Source: Cribrihabitans marinus (lineage in GTDB: Bacteria > Pseudomonadota > Alphaproteobacteria > Rhodobacterales > Rhodobacteraceae). From it: a stretch of 64,000 nucleotides of DNA. Below, in pieces: positions 16,151-25,530 of the stretch (within the stretch, counting starts at the first letter, position 1; each line of letters opens with the position of its first letter). The translations under genes and the position numbers were made by a program. The stretch spans positions 62,001 through 126,000 of the forward strand of contig NZ_FNYD01000008.1 in NCBI RefSeq assembly GCF_900109035.1. The letters run 5' to 3'. The notes under the pieces were generated by a model. That model was given only the letters and a program-made list of their open reading frames with translations, did no database searches and had not been told where the DNA came from.

Positions 16151-16321
16151 ATGAGAAAACCGCTGCTTGTCATGGCCGTCCTGCTGGCCGGTTGCGGTGT
16201 CGATGGCGAGCCGATCCAGCCCACGCTGAACGCGCATCTGGGCGTCGGCAGCAGCGGCGCCCATGTCGGCGGCGGCGTCGGGCTCAGCAAGGGGCCGCTC
16301 AGCGTGTTCCTGGGCCTCTGA
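16151..16321 (+). CDS. Small glycine-rich lipoprotein (56 residues)
   Basis: MRKPLLVMAVLLAGCGVDGE carries a lipobox (LAGC, cysteine at 15). The mature part is glycine- and serine-rich (GVGSSGAHVGGGVGLSKG) and could form a short beta-hairpin. No known family. It is the second tiny lipoprotein in a row, and the shared [27 protein letters not shown] pattern suggests the two may be related by duplication. The ATG follows GGGAGAGCGACA. Confidence 0.7.
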   Translation: MRKPLLVMAVLLAGCGVDGEPIQPTLNAHLGVGSSGAHVGGGVGLSKGPLSVFLGL

Positions 16322-16383
16322 CCACGCAGGATTGCCGCCCCGCGCATCCGCCCTAGTTGCCGGTCAGCAAAAGGAGACCGGAG

Positions 16384-16698
16384 ATGAGCCCGCTGCGCCT
16401 GACCTTCCTTGCCCTGGCGATCTGGGGCGCGATCCATCCCATGTGGTATTTCCTGACCTGGTTCGGGGAAAACGGCTTTGACCTGTTAGGCATGGTCGAT
16501 GCCTGGCATGCCAATGCCGCCAGCTCGGGGCTGGTCTGGGATCTGACCATCGCCGCAATTGCGCTGACGGTCTGGGTGTTGGCCGAAGCCGTGCGCACTG
16601 GGCGATGGTCCTATCTGCTGGCCATTCCCGCCACCTTCGGCATCGGGGTCAGTTGCGGGCTTCCCCTGATGCTGTTCCTGCGGGCGAAACCCCATTGA
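16384..16698 (+). CDS. DUF2834-family membrane protein
   Basis: This 104-residue protein has three predicted membrane segments: LTFLALAIWGAIHPMWYFL, LTIAAIALTVWVLAEAV and LLAIPATFGIGVSCGLPLML. The pattern matches DUF2834, small inner-membrane proteins of unknown function found in proteobacteria and cyanobacteria. The ATG has a GGAG site (GGAGACCGGAG). It lies between the lipoprotein gene and lysA on the same strand and is probably co-transcribed. Confidence 0.8.
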   Translation: MSPLRLTFLALAIWGAIHPMWYFLTWFGENGFDLLGMVDAWHANAASSGLVWDLTIAAIALTVWVLAEAVRTGRWSYLLAIPATFGIGVSCGLPLMLFLRAKPH

Positions 16699-16731
16699 TC
16701 CGGGCGCGGCTTCCGGTCTAAGCGCAACGTC

Positions 16732-17997
16732 ATGGACCATTTTCTCTACCGCGACGGCGCGCTTTTCGCCGAGGACGTGCCCATCGCCGAGATCGCCGCC
16801 GCGGTGGGAACACCCTTCTACGTCTACTCCACCGCCACGCTCCTGAGGCATTTCCGCCTGTTCGACGAGGCGCTGGACGGCACCGACCACCTGGTCTGCT
16901 ATGCCATGAAGGCGGCCAGCAACCAGGCCATCCTGACGACACTGGCACAGGCCGGGGCCGGGATGGATGTGGTGTCCGAAGGCGAATACCGCCGTGCCCG
17001 CGCCGCCGGCGTGCCGGGCGAGAAGATCGTGTTCTCCGGTGTCGGCAAGACCGCGGGCGAGATCCGCGCCGCGCTGACCGGTGGTATCCGGCAGTTCAAC
17101 GTCGAATCCGAGCCCGAGCTGGAGGTGCTGAACGCGGTCGCGCTGGAGCTGGGGACGGTCGCGCCGATCACCGTGCGGGTAAACCCGGATGTGGACGCGC
17201 GCACCCACGCCAAGATCGCGACCGGCAAGTCCGAGAACAAGTTCGGCATCCCGATCTCGCGCGCGGGCCGGGTCTATGCCCATGCCGGGTCTCTGCCGGG
17301 GATCGAGGTGATCGGCATCGACGTGCATATCGGTTCGCAACTGACCGAGCTGGAACCGTTCGAGCAAGCCTATCGGAAAGTGGCGCAACTGACCGAAGAT
17401 CTGCGCGCCGAAGGCCACGACATCCGCCGGCTGGACCTGGGCGGCGGGTTGGGCATCCCCTATGAGCGCTCGAACACCGCGCCGCCGTTGCCGGTGGAAT
17501 ACGGCGCGCTGATCAAGCGCACGGTGGGGCATCTGGGCTGCGAGATCGAGATCGAGCCGGGGCGTCTGATCGCCGGGAATGCCGGGCTGCTGGTGGCGTC
17601 TGTCATCTACGTGAAAGAGGGCGAGGGCCGCGATTTCCTGATTCTGGACGCGGCGATGAACGACCTGATCCGTCCCGCGATGTACGAGGCGTATCACGAC
17701 ATCCTGCCGGTCGCGGAACCGGCGCCGGGGGTCGAGCCGCGCCCCTATGACATCGTCGGCCCGGTCTGCGAAAGCGGCGACACCTTCGCCCGGAACCGCG
17801 GGATGCCGCCGGTCGCACCCGGCGATCTGGTCGCCTTTCGCAGCGCCGGGGCCTATGGCGCGGTCATGGCCAGCGAATACAACACCCGCCCGCTGATCCC
17901 CGAGGTCATGGTGAAGGACGATCAATTCGCGGTTATTCGCCCACGGCCCTCCTTTGACGAAATGATAAACCGCGATACCATACCTTCATGGCTCTGA
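16732..17997 (+). CDS. lysA: Diaminopimelate decarboxylase
   Basis: LysA (421 residues) decarboxylates meso-diaminopimelate to lysine, using pyridoxal phosphate. The PLP lysine is K60 in CYAMKAASN. The glycine loop GGGLGIPY and the active-site cysteine in GPVCESGD (near 345) are in place. It is a fold-III decarboxylase of full length. The gene lies between the DUF2834 gene and the DUF4175 gene, each separated by about 33 bp, within the argH operon-like series. Confidence 0.97.
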   Translation: MDHFLYRDGALFAEDVPIAEIAAAVGTPFYVYSTATLLRHFRLFDEALDGTDHLVCYAMKAASNQAILTTLAQAGAGMDVVSEGEYRRARAAGVPGEKIVFSGVGKTAGEIRAALTGGIRQFNVESEPELEVLNAVALELGTVAPITVRVNPDVDARTHAKIATGKSENKFGIPISRAGRVYAHAGSLPGIEVIGIDVHIGSQLTELEPFEQAYRKVAQLTEDLRAEGHDIRRLDLGGGLGIPYERSNTAPPLPVEYGALIKRTVGHLGCEIEIEPGRLIAGNAGLLVASVIYVKEGEGRDFLILDAAMNDLIRPAMYEAYHDILPVAEPAPGVEPRPYDIVGPVCESGDTFARNRGMPPVAPGDLVAFRSAGAYGAVMASEYNTRPLIPEVMVKDDQFAVIRPRPSFDEMINRDTIPSWL

Positions 17998-18030
17998 CGC
18001 CCTGACGGTGCGGGCCTGAGGAGGCCCGAC

Positions 18031-20601
18031 TTGATCCGACTGCCGCAACGCTCCGACCCCGTACCGCGCCTGCCGCTCTGGCTGACCGGTTTCGGCATGC
18101 TGGCCGAACGGCTCCTGCGGCGGTTCTGGCCCGTCCTGTCAGTGGTGATGCTGACCCTGGCCGCGCTGATCCTTGGCCTTCAGGACCTGGTTGCGGTCGA
18201 ATGGGTCTGGACGGCCGGAGCCGTGGCCCTGCTGGCCGCTGTGGGGGCGCTGATCTGGGGCCTGCGCGGGTTCCGCTGGCCGCGCCGGGCCGAGATCCTG
18301 GCCCGTCTAGACGCCAGCCTGCCGGGCCGCCCGATCCAGGCGGTGCTGGACGATCAGGGCATCGGCGGCGACGACCCCGCCTCGGTGGCGCTGTGGCGTG
18401 CGCATCAGGCGCGCATGGCCGAGCGGGTGCGTGCGGCACCGCCGGTCAAGCCCGATCTGCGTCTTGCCGACCGCGACCCATTTGCATTGCGGTACACCGC
18501 GCTGCTGGCGCTGGTGGTGGCGCTGCTCTTCGGGTCGATCTGGCGCGTGGGCTCGGTCGCCGACATGACGCCGGGCGCGGCCACCGCCGCCCAGGGACCG
18601 ACCTGGGAGGGCTGGATCGAGCCGCCGCGCTATACCGGCCTGCCGACGCTCTATCTGGCGGACCAGGACGCCGAGGTGCTGACGGTGCCGCAGGGCAGTC
18701 GCATCACCCTGCATTTCTATGGCGAGGTCGGCGCGCTCAGCCTGGCCGAGACCGTCTCGGGCCAGACCGTCGCCGCACCCGAGGCGCCGCAGCACGGGTT
18801 CGACGTGACCCGCGCTGGCGAGATCCGCATCGACGGGCCGGGAGCCCGCGGCTGGGAGGTCGACATCGTGGCCGACTCGCCCCCGCAGATCGCCGTCGCC
18901 GGCGAGGCCGAGACCGACGCAAGCGGCCGCATGAGCCTGCCCTTCGCGGCCAGCGACGATTATGGCGTTGTGTCGGGCAAGGCGGTGATCGCGCTGGACA
19001 TGGACGCGCTTGACCGACGGCACGGCCTGGCCGCCGACCCCGAGCCGCGCGAGCCGGTGACCGTCGATCTGCCGATGCCGATCGCGGGCGACCGCGCCGA
19101 ATTCCAGGAGACCCTGATCGAGGATTTCTCGCAGCATCCCTGGGCGCATCTGCCGGTCACGGTGAGCCTGACCGCGCGCGATGCCGCCGATCAACCCGGC
19201 CAGGCGCCGGATCACACGATGTCGCTGCCCGCGCGCCGTTTCTTCGACCCGCTGGCCGCCGCCGTGATCGAACAGCGCCGCGACCTGTTGTGGACGCGCG
19301 AGAACGCGCCGCGGGTGGCGCAGATCCTGCGCGCGATCTCGCACCGGCCCGATGAGGTGTTCCGCTCGGAAACCGCTTATTTGCGGCTGCGGGTCACGTT
19401 GCGGCGGCTGGAGACCTTTACCGAGTTCGGCCTGACCACAGGACAGCGCGACGAAATCGCGCAGGCGCTTTGGGACCTGGCGCTGCTGCTCGAGGACGGG
19501 ACGCTCTCGGATGCGCTGGAACGCTTGCGCCGCGCGCAGGAGCGGCTGGCCGAGGCGATGAAGAACGGCGCTTCGGACGACGAGATCGCCGAGTTGATGC
19601 AGGAACTGCGCGAGGCCACCGACGACTATCTGCAACAGCTCTCGCGCCAGGCTCAGCAGCAGGGCGACCAGACCGACCAGCCGCAGCAGGGCCAGAACGG
19701 CGAGTCCATGCAGATGACGCAGGACGACCTGCAGCGGATGATGGACCGCATCCAGGAGCTGATGGAGCAGGGCCGCATGGCCGAGGCGCAGCAGGCGCTG
19801 GAGGAATTCCAGCAGATGATGGAGAACATGCGTGTGACCCAGGGGCAGGGCCAGAACGGCCAGTCCGAGGGGCAACGCGCGATGGAGGGTCTGGCCGAGA
19901 CCCTGCGCGACCAGCAGGGCCTGTCCGACGAGGCGTTCCGCGACCTGCAGGAACAGTTCAACCCCAACGCCCGCAGCGGCCAGAGCCAACAGAACGAGGG
20001 CCGCGACGGCGGCGAGGGGCGTGGGCAGCAGCATGACGGACAGGGCGGCCGTGGCCAGGGCCAGGGTGAGCGGCAGGGCCAGCAGGGCGAGGGCGGCGAG
20101 CAGCCCGGCGAGGGCGAGCTGGCCGACCGTCAGCAAGCCCTGCGCGACGAGTTGCGTCGCCAGCAGCAGGGCCTGCCGGGCCAGGGCACGCCCGAGGGCG
20201 ACTCCGCCCGCGAGGCGCTGGACCGCGCCGGCCGGGCGATGGATGGTGCCGAGGATGCGCTGCGGCAAGACGACCTGCCGGGGGCCATCGACCGGCAGGC
20301 CGAGGCGATGGAGGCGCTGCGCGAGGGTATGCGGGCGCTGGGCGAGGCCTTGGCGCAGCAGGAGCAGCAACAGCCCGGACAGGGCATGCAGGACAGCGAC
20401 CGCCGCGCCGACAGCCGCGACCCGCTGGGCCGCAACCAGGGGTCGCGCGGGTCCATCGGCACCGACGAGAACCTGCTGCAGGGCGAGGATGTGTATCGGC
20501 GCGCGCAGGAGTTGCTGGACGAGATCCGGCGCCGGTCCGGACAGGGCGAGCGGCCGGATCTGGAACTTGAATACCTCCGGAGGCTGCTCGACCGGTTCTG
20601 A
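18031..20601 (+). CDS. DUF4175 (TIGR02302-type) membrane protein with Gln-rich C-terminal half
   Basis: This 856-residue protein has N-terminal membrane segments (about residues 30-50, 56-78 and 154-173), then a soluble region with beta-rich repeats, then a long glutamine/glycine-rich coiled-coil and low-complexity region (about residues 530-800; for example QQGDQTDQPQQGQNGES). The layout matches the DUF4175 family found downstream of lysA in Rhodobacterales. Its function is not known; an envelope role is likely from the topology. The start is TTG, with GAGGAGG just upstream. The charged C-terminal helix ends in EYLRRLLDRF. Confidence 0.85.
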   Translation: MIRLPQRSDPVPRLPLWLTGFGMLAERLLRRFWPVLSVVMLTLAALILGLQDLVAVEWVWTAGAVALLAAVGALIWGLRGFRWPRRAEILARLDASLPGRPIQAVLDDQGIGGDDPASVALWRAHQARMAERVRAAPPVKPDLRLADRDPFALRYTALLALVVALLFGSIWRVGSVADMTPGAATAAQGPTWEGWIEPPRYTGLPTLYLADQDAEVLTVPQGSRITLHFYGEVGALSLAETVSGQTVAAPEAPQHGFDVTRAGEIRIDGPGARGWEVDIVADSPPQIAVAGEAETDASGRMSLPFAASDDYGVVSGKAVIALDMDALDRRHGLAADPEPREPVTVDLPMPIAGDRAEFQETLIEDFSQHPWAHLPVTVSLTARDAADQPGQAPDHTMSLPARRFFDPLAAAVIEQRRDLLWTRENAPRVAQILRAISHRPDEVFRSETAYLRLRVTLRRLETFTEFGLTTGQRDEIAQALWDLALLLEDGTLSDALERLRRAQERLAEAMKNGASDDEIAELMQELREATDDYLQQLSRQAQQQGDQTDQPQQGQNGESMQMTQDDLQRMMDRIQELMEQGRMAEAQQALEEFQQMMENMRVTQGQGQNGQSEGQRAMEGLAETLRDQQGLSDEAFRDLQEQFNPNARSGQSQQNEGRDGGEGRGQQHDGQGGRGQGQGERQGQQGEGGEQPGEGELADRQQALRDELRRQQQGLPGQGTPEGDSAREALDRAGRAMDGAEDALRQDDLPGAIDRQAEAMEALREGMRALGEALAQQEQQQPGQGMQDSDRRADSRDPLGRNQGSRGSIGTDENLLQGEDVYRRAQELLDEIRRRSGQGERPDLELEYLRRLLDRF

Positions 20602-20613
20602 GCGGCGGCCGCG

Positions 20614-21492
20614 CTACTCGGTGGACGGGATCAGGATCGCTGCCATCTGTGCGTCCAGCCAGACACGGGCCTGATCGACCAGCGCGACATAGGCATTCAG
20701 CATCGGTTCGGCCTGCGGCACACTGGCCGAGATCTGCGCGGCGTTCAGGTAGAGCACCGCCAGGATCACCCCGATCAGGATCATCAGGACGAACCCCCGC
20801 ATGAACCCGCCCGAGCGTTTCTGTCTGTCCTCGGCCTCTTCGTCGGTGCTGGCCACGACCGAGGTTTCGCCCTCATTGCGCAGGGTCGAATTGATCTCGT
20901 CGATGTCGGGCAGCAGTCCACGGCGCGATCCGGCCTCGGCCAAGGCCTCGTCGGCGACGGGGTCCTCGCCGCGCATCCGCGCCATGCGGTCGCGCGCTTC
21001 GCGGGCGCGGCGGGCCGCCTCGTCGTCGCCGCCATCCTCGAGCCCCAGGTCGGGCTGGCTTTCCAGCGGGTCCGCCTCATGCGCGCGCAGTTGCGCCTCG
21101 CGCTCGGCCTCCTGGCGCAGGATGTTGGAGATCGAGGGATCAAGGTCGCGCCCGGTGCGGGACTGCGGGACGGGGATCTCTTCGGGCGTGTCGCCGTACT
21201 CCTCGCCGTATTCCTGCTCGTATTCATCGACCTCGTCGTCGGCCGGGCCTTCGCTGCCGGCCGCCCAGCCGGAATCGGGTTCCGGCTGAGGCTCGGTATC
21301 CAGCCCGGCCTCGGGCGAATCGGTGGCGGAATCCACCGCCTCGGCATCCTCATCCGAGACGTCGACCCGCTCGGATGAGAGCTGATACCAGGTATTGCCG
21401 CAGTTCGAGCATTGCACATCCCGGCCCTCGGGCGGGATCACCTCGTCGGGCACCTCGTACTGGGCGCCGCAATTTGGGCATGTAAGTCTCAT
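20614..21492 (-). CDS. Zinc-ribbon membrane protein (MJ0042-type)
   Basis: This 292-residue protein begins with a zinc ribbon C5-x2-C8...C28-x2-C31 of the MJ0042 type, followed by a long acidic, disordered middle region (DSATDSPEAGLDTEPQPEPD and similar), and one C-terminal membrane segment (FVLMILIGVILAVLYL, about residues 235-250). Such proteins are common near ftsEX in alphaproteobacteria. The function is unknown, but the zinc ribbon, disordered linker and single membrane anchor suggest an adaptor. The gene is convergent with the DUF4175 gene, 12 bp apart, and divergent from ftsE. Confidence 0.85.
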   Translation of the reverse strand: MRLTCPNCGAQYEVPDEVIPPEGRDVQCSNCGNTWYQLSSERVDVSDEDAEAVDSATDSPEAGLDTEPQPEPDSGWAAGSEGPADDEVDEYEQEYGEEYGDTPEEIPVPQSRTGRDLDPSISNILRQEAEREAQLRAHEADPLESQPDLGLEDGGDDEAARRAREARDRMARMRGEDPVADEALAEAGSRRGLLPDIDEINSTLRNEGETSVVASTDEEAEDRQKRSGGFMRGFVLMILIGVILAVLYLNAAQISASVPQAEPMLNAYVALVDQARVWLDAQMAAILIPSTE

Positions 21493-21674
21493 TCCGCCTC
21501 CGGCATCGGGAACTGCCTGACCCTATTTTTGACGCGATCATAAGTCCTTAAGTTGGCACCGGGAAGGTGATTTTCGGACAAGGCGGGCATGTGTCTCCAT
21601 TCCGCCCCGGTTGCGGGCATTGAAACAATCGCGGCGCTGGGGCAAAAGGCGGCGAGGCCAAGAGGGGGCAGGGT

Positions 21675-22352
21675 TTGATCGAGCTTGAAAACGTGGGTTA
21701 CAGCTATGGCGGCGGAGAGCTGCTCAGCGACGTGTCGGTCACGCTGCCGCCCGGATCGTTCCATTTTCTCACCGGGCCGTCCGGGTCTGGCAAGACGACG
21801 CTGCTGAAACTGTGCTACGGCGCACTCGTGCCGACGGCCGGCCGGCTCTGCGCCTTCGGCAAGGACATGCGCACGCTCGACCGGGACCAGATGGCGCTGC
21901 TGCGTCGACGCATCGGCGTTGTGCACCAGGACTGCCAGTTCCTCGACCATCTGAAGCTGGCCGAGAACATCGCGCTGCCGCTGGTCGTCTCGGGCCGGGA
22001 TACGGCCACCGAGGCCGGCAACCTGGACGAGTTGATGCAATGGGTGGGGCTTGCGGCGCGGACCGATGCGCTGCCGCCGGAACTTTCCGGTGGTGAGCGC
22101 CAGCGCGCCGCGCTGGCCCGGGCCGTCATCATGTCGCCGGACGTGGTGCTGGCCGACGAGCCCACGGGCAATGTCGATTGGGAGATGTCGCAGCGCCTGA
22201 TGCAATTGCTGGTCGAGCTGAACCGGATGGGCAAGACGGTGCTGATCGCCACCCATGACCTGGGCCTGATCCGCGCCACCAAGAGCCAGGTGCAGACCCG
22301 CGTTTTGCGGATCTCGAACCGGCGGCTGCAACATGCGGGGGCTGACCTATGA
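21675..22352 (+). CDS. ftsE: Cell division ATP-binding protein FtsE
   Basis: FtsE (225 residues) is the ATPase of the FtsEX complex, which controls peptidoglycan hydrolases at the division site. It has Walker A GPSGSGKTT (34-42), the ABC signature LSGGERQRAALARA, and Walker B VVLADEPTGNVD. The start is a TTG after GGGGGCAGGG. The stop overlaps the ftsX start by 4 bp. The sequence is closest to FtsE rather than LolD by its pairing with FtsX and the N-terminal MIELENVGYSY. Confidence 0.92.
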   Translation: MIELENVGYSYGGGELLSDVSVTLPPGSFHFLTGPSGSGKTTLLKLCYGALVPTAGRLCAFGKDMRTLDRDQMALLRRRIGVVHQDCQFLDHLKLAENIALPLVVSGRDTATEAGNLDELMQWVGLAARTDALPPELSGGERQRAALARAVIMSPDVVLADEPTGNVDWEMSQRLMQLLVELNRMGKTVLIATHDLGLIRATKSQVQTRVLRISNRRLQHAGADL

Positions 22353-23239
22353 ACATCGGGGCGCTTCTGCTGCGAGACAAGCAGGCCGACCGCGTCGTGC
22401 CGCCCACCGGTTACACCGCGCATCTGACCCTGTTCGTGTCGGGCGCCATGGCCTTCCTGGCGGTATTCGCGATGGCGCTTTCGCTGGCCTCGGGGCGGCT
22501 GGCCGACCGCTGGGCCGAAGAGTTGGCCCGCTCCGCCACCCTGCGTATCACCGCGCCCGCCGACCAGCGCGCGGCCCAGACCGAGGCGGCGCTGGCAATC
22601 CTGAAACAGACCCCCGGCGTGGCCCGCGCCCGGGCGCTTTCCGACGAGGAGCAGGCGGCCCTGCTTGCGCCGTGGTTCGGCCAGGACCTGCCGCTTGATG
22701 CGCTGCCGGTTCCCCGCCTGATCGAGGTGGTCGCGGCCGAACCGGGATACGATGCGGCCGGGTTGCGCCTGCGGCTGGCGGCCGAGGTGCCGGGCGCGGT
22801 GCTGGACGACCACACCCGCTGGCGGGCGCCCTTGGTGGATGCGGCCAACAGCCTGCGCCGGCTGGCGCTGATCTCGATCCTGCTGATTGCCGGCGCGATG
22901 GCGGCGATGATCACGCTGGCGGCCAATGCCGCGCTGGCGGCGAATGCGCAGGTGATCGGCGTGCTGCGTCTGGTGGGCGCGCGCGACCGCTATATCGCCG
23001 GCGCCTTCGTGCGCCGGTTCACCCTGCGTGCGCTGATCGGCGCGGCGGTCGGCATGGTGCTGGGCATGGTCGGCGTCATGCTGCTGCCCGAGGCCTCGGA
23101 CGAGGGCGGCTTCCTGACCGGGCTGGGATTCCGCGGCCTGGCCTGGGGCCTGCCGTTGCTGATCCCGCTTCTGGGTGCCATCGTGGCCTTCGCTGCGACC
23201 TGGGCCGCTGCCCGCCGCAGACTGGGAGAGCTGAGCTGA
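22349..23239 (+). CDS. ftsX: Cell division protein FtsX
   Basis: FtsX (296 residues) is the polytopic partner of FtsE. It has an N-terminal membrane helix (HLTLFVSGAMAFLAVFAMAL), a periplasmic domain of about 120 residues, and three C-terminal membrane helices with the conserved LRLVGARDRYIAGAFVRRF loop. ATP hydrolysis by FtsE is transmitted through the periplasmic domain to murein hydrolases. Overlap by 4 bp with ftsE and by one base with the next acyltransferase gene shows a tight operon. FtsX proteins diverge strongly, and identity here rests on topology and linkage. Confidence 0.88.
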   Translation: MNIGALLLRDKQADRVVPPTGYTAHLTLFVSGAMAFLAVFAMALSLASGRLADRWAEELARSATLRITAPADQRAAQTEAALAILKQTPGVARARALSDEEQAALLAPWFGQDLPLDALPVPRLIEVVAAEPGYDAAGLRLRLAAEVPGAVLDDHTRWRAPLVDAANSLRRLALISILLIAGAMAAMITLAANAALAANAQVIGVLRLVGARDRYIAGAFVRRFTLRALIGAAVGMVLGMVGVMLLPEASDEGGFLTGLGFRGLAWGLPLLIPLLGAIVAFAATWAAARRRLGELS

Positions 23240-23979
23240 TGGGGCATGTGCTGCGATGGCTGTGGTCGCTGATCTTCGTGATCGTCATCTACCTGTGGAT
23301 GGCGGTACTGGGCATCCTGTTCACGCCCTACGCGCTGGTGTCGAAGCGCGGCGCGCTTCGTGCCTGCAAGATCTATGCCCGCACGGTGATCTGGCTGGCG
23401 CGCGTGATGCTGGGCCTGCGCGGCGAGGTTCGCGGTCCGGTGCCCACGGGCGAGGTGATGATCGCGGCCAAGCACCAGTCGTTCTTCGACATCATCTTGA
23501 TCTTCGACGCGGTGCCGCACGCCAAGTTCATCATGAAGCGCGAGTTGCTCTGGACCCCGTTCATCGGCCTCTATGCCAAGCGGCTCGGTTGTATCCCGGT
23601 GGATCGCGGCAAGCGCGGCAAGGCGGTGGCGCGGATGGTCCGCGACGTGGCGGCCGAATTCTCGGAACCCGGCCAGCTGGTGATCTATCCGCAGGGCACG
23701 CGGGTCGCGCCGGGGGCGACAAAGCCCTACAAGGTTGGTACGGCGATCCTCTACCAGGGGCTGGGCTACCCTTGTGTGCCTGCGGCGACCAATGTGGGAC
23801 TGTTCTGGCCGCGCAAGGGCATCCTCCGCAAGCCGGGCCTGGGCGTCGTCGAGTTCCTGGACCCGATCGTGCCGGGCGTTGCGCGGGACGAGTTCATGGA
23901 GCGGATCGAACGCGACATCGAGGCGCGCTCGAATGCGCTGATGCTTGAAGCGAAGGGCAAGGTCGATGCAGCCGATTGA
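23239..23979 (+). CDS. plsC: 1-acyl-sn-glycerol-3-phosphate acyltransferase
   Basis: This 246-residue PlsC-family enzyme acylates lysophosphatidic acid to phosphatidic acid. It has an N-terminal membrane segment (LWSLIFVIVIYLWMAVLGIL), the catalytic H79-x4-D84 in KHQSFFD, and the later motif IYPQGTRVAPG, which binds the substrate phosphate. It begins at the ftsX stop and overlaps the next gene by 14 bp, so it is part of the ftsEX transcript. Two more acyltransferases of different subfamilies occur in the window (24.6 kb and 39.3 kb). Confidence 0.92.
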   Translation: MGHVLRWLWSLIFVIVIYLWMAVLGILFTPYALVSKRGALRACKIYARTVIWLARVMLGLRGEVRGPVPTGEVMIAAKHQSFFDIILIFDAVPHAKFIMKRELLWTPFIGLYAKRLGCIPVDRGKRGKAVARMVRDVAAEFSEPGQLVIYPQGTRVAPGATKPYKVGTAILYQGLGYPCVPAATNVGLFWPRKGILRKPGLGVVEFLDPIVPGVARDEFMERIERDIEARSNALMLEAKGKVDAAD

Positions 23980-24571
23980 GGATATCGACGCGCTCAAGGC
24001 GCTCTATGGCCGGCCCGCGGCGCCGGCGCTACTCAAGGTGGCCCGCCGGATGACGCCGCTCTATCGCAAGTGGATCCAGGCATCGCGCCTGTGCATCCTG
24101 TCCACGGTCGGCCCAGAAGGCACCGACGCCAGCCCGCGCGGCGATACCGGCCCGGTAGCGCAGGAGCTGGACCCCGGCCGCCTGGCGCTGCCCGACTGGC
24201 GCGGGAACAACCGGCTGGACAGCCTGCGCAATATCATCCGCGATCCCCGCGTCTCGCTCATGTTCCTGGTGCCGGGGTCGGACAACGTGGTGCGGGCGAA
24301 CGGGCGTGGCCTGGTGACGGCCGATGACGATCTGCGCGCCCGGTTCGACCGCGATGGCCGTGGGCCTGCCACGGTGATCGTGATCGACATCGCCGAGATC
24401 TATACCCAATGCGCCCGCGCGCTGATGCGCGCCGAAACCTGGACCGGCGGCGACCAGAGCGCGGGCCTGCCCACGGTGGGCCAGATCCTGGCCGAGATGA
24501 CCGATGGCGAGGAGGGCGGCGCCGACTATGACCGCGCCTGGCCCGAGCGCGCGCGAAACAGCCTGTGGTGA
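23966..24571 (+). CDS. FMN-binding pyridoxamine 5'-phosphate oxidase-type protein
   Basis: This 201-residue protein belongs to the split-barrel FMN-binding class: RLCILSTVGPEGTDASPRGD is the first strand pair, and NIIRDPRVSLMFLVPG follows. It resembles the DR_2398/MSMEG_1061 group of FMN-dependent PPOX-type proteins (recalled family). The reaction and substrate are unknown; true PdxH lacks this arrangement. The ATG lies inside the plsC gene 14 bp before its stop, and no good independent site is seen, so translation is probably coupled. Confidence 0.82.
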   Translation: MQPIEDIDALKALYGRPAAPALLKVARRMTPLYRKWIQASRLCILSTVGPEGTDASPRGDTGPVAQELDPGRLALPDWRGNNRLDSLRNIIRDPRVSLMFLVPGSDNVVRANGRGLVTADDDLRARFDRDGRGPATVIVIDIAEIYTQCARALMRAETWTGGDQSAGLPTVGQILAEMTDGEEGGADYDRAWPERARNSLW

Positions 24572-24583
24572 CGGCGGCGGGCC

Positions 24584-25489
24584 TCAGCGCCCGTCCGGAT
24601 CGCCCCCCAGCGACAGGGTGTGTTCGCGCAGCCAGGTCATGAAGCCGCGCGGGTCGCGCTCCAGCAGCTCCATCCGGTCCGGCACGACCGGCGCGCCGAT
24701 CACCGGCGCCTGGGGTTTCTTGCAGGCGCGCACGATCTCGTGCAGCAGGAGGCCCTGCCGCAGGATCGGCGAGACCTGGCAGGCGATCTGATAGGCGCGC
24801 GAGTTGCGACCGGGGAAGAAGATCGGCACCACCCGGGCGCCCGACCGGCGGATCATCTTGGCGGTAAACACGTTCCACTCCCGCTCGATCGGCGGGCCGA
24901 ACCAGGTGTCGGCGGACATCACCACGCCCGAGGGGAACAGAGCCACCACACCGCCCTCTTTCAGATGCGACATAGCCCGGTTGCGCATCTCCAGCATCTT
25001 GGCCTGCGCCTCGGGATCATGCGGAAACGGCACCGGGATCATGAAGGAACTGGCAGCCTCGTCCAGCCCGGTCAGGACCGAGCGGGTCAGGATCCGGTAA
25101 TCCTGCCGAACGCGCCCGATGATGTCGGCCAGGATCATGCCGTCGACCATGCCGTGCGGGTGGTTGGCCACCACCACGACCGGGCCCTCGCGGGGGATGC
25201 GCGCGATCTGTTCCTCGGGGGTCAGCAGGTCGATGCCCATGACGTTCAACGCCCCGCGCCAGAACCGCTGGCCGCGGTAATGCTCGTTCTGTCGCTCGAA
25301 CTGCCGGACCATGCGCAGGATGGTGAACTTGCCCGTCATCCATTCGATCGCCCGGATCGCCGTCGATGTCCAGACATCGTCGAAGGAATTGGCGTAGGTC
25401 AGCGTCCGGCGATCATAGATCTCGCCCACACCGTCTTGTGCGGGTGCGGCCGCGACCTCTGCCTTGTCGTTCTGAGCGGTGTCCGCCAC
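24584..25489 (-). CDS. Lysophospholipid acyltransferase family protein
   Basis: This 301-residue acyltransferase carries NHPHGMVDG (109-117), the NHP-x-G variant of the catalytic block, plus FPSGVVMS and PIFFPGRNSR downstream. The hydrophilic N-terminal 40 residues are extra. The variant occurs in hemolysin-associated and ornithine-lipid-type acyltransferases, so an aminolipid or phospholipid substrate is possible, but the sequence does not decide. The gene is convergent with the FMN-protein gene and sits downstream of the HPr gene on the same strand, 41 bp away. Confidence 0.85.
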   Translation of the reverse strand: MADTAQNDKAEVAAAPAQDGVGEIYDRRTLTYANSFDDVWTSTAIRAIEWMTGKFTILRMVRQFERQNEHYRGQRFWRGALNVMGIDLLTPEEQIARIPREGPVVVVANHPHGMVDGMILADIIGRVRQDYRILTRSVLTGLDEAASSFMIPVPFPHDPEAQAKMLEMRNRAMSHLKEGGVVALFPSGVVMSADTWFGPPIEREWNVFTAKMIRRSGARVVPIFFPGRNSRAYQIACQVSPILRQGLLLHEIVRACKKPQAPVIGAPVVPDRMELLERDPRGFMTWLREHTLSLGGDPDGR

Positions 25490-25530
25490 GTAAACAGTCT
25501 TTCCATTCCGGCGCTGTCAGACAGCCGCCT

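Noticed and set aside
14886-17925. Long open frames antisense to argH and lysA
   Set aside because: Both sense genes are complete, and the antisense residues show no family pattern or ribosome site.
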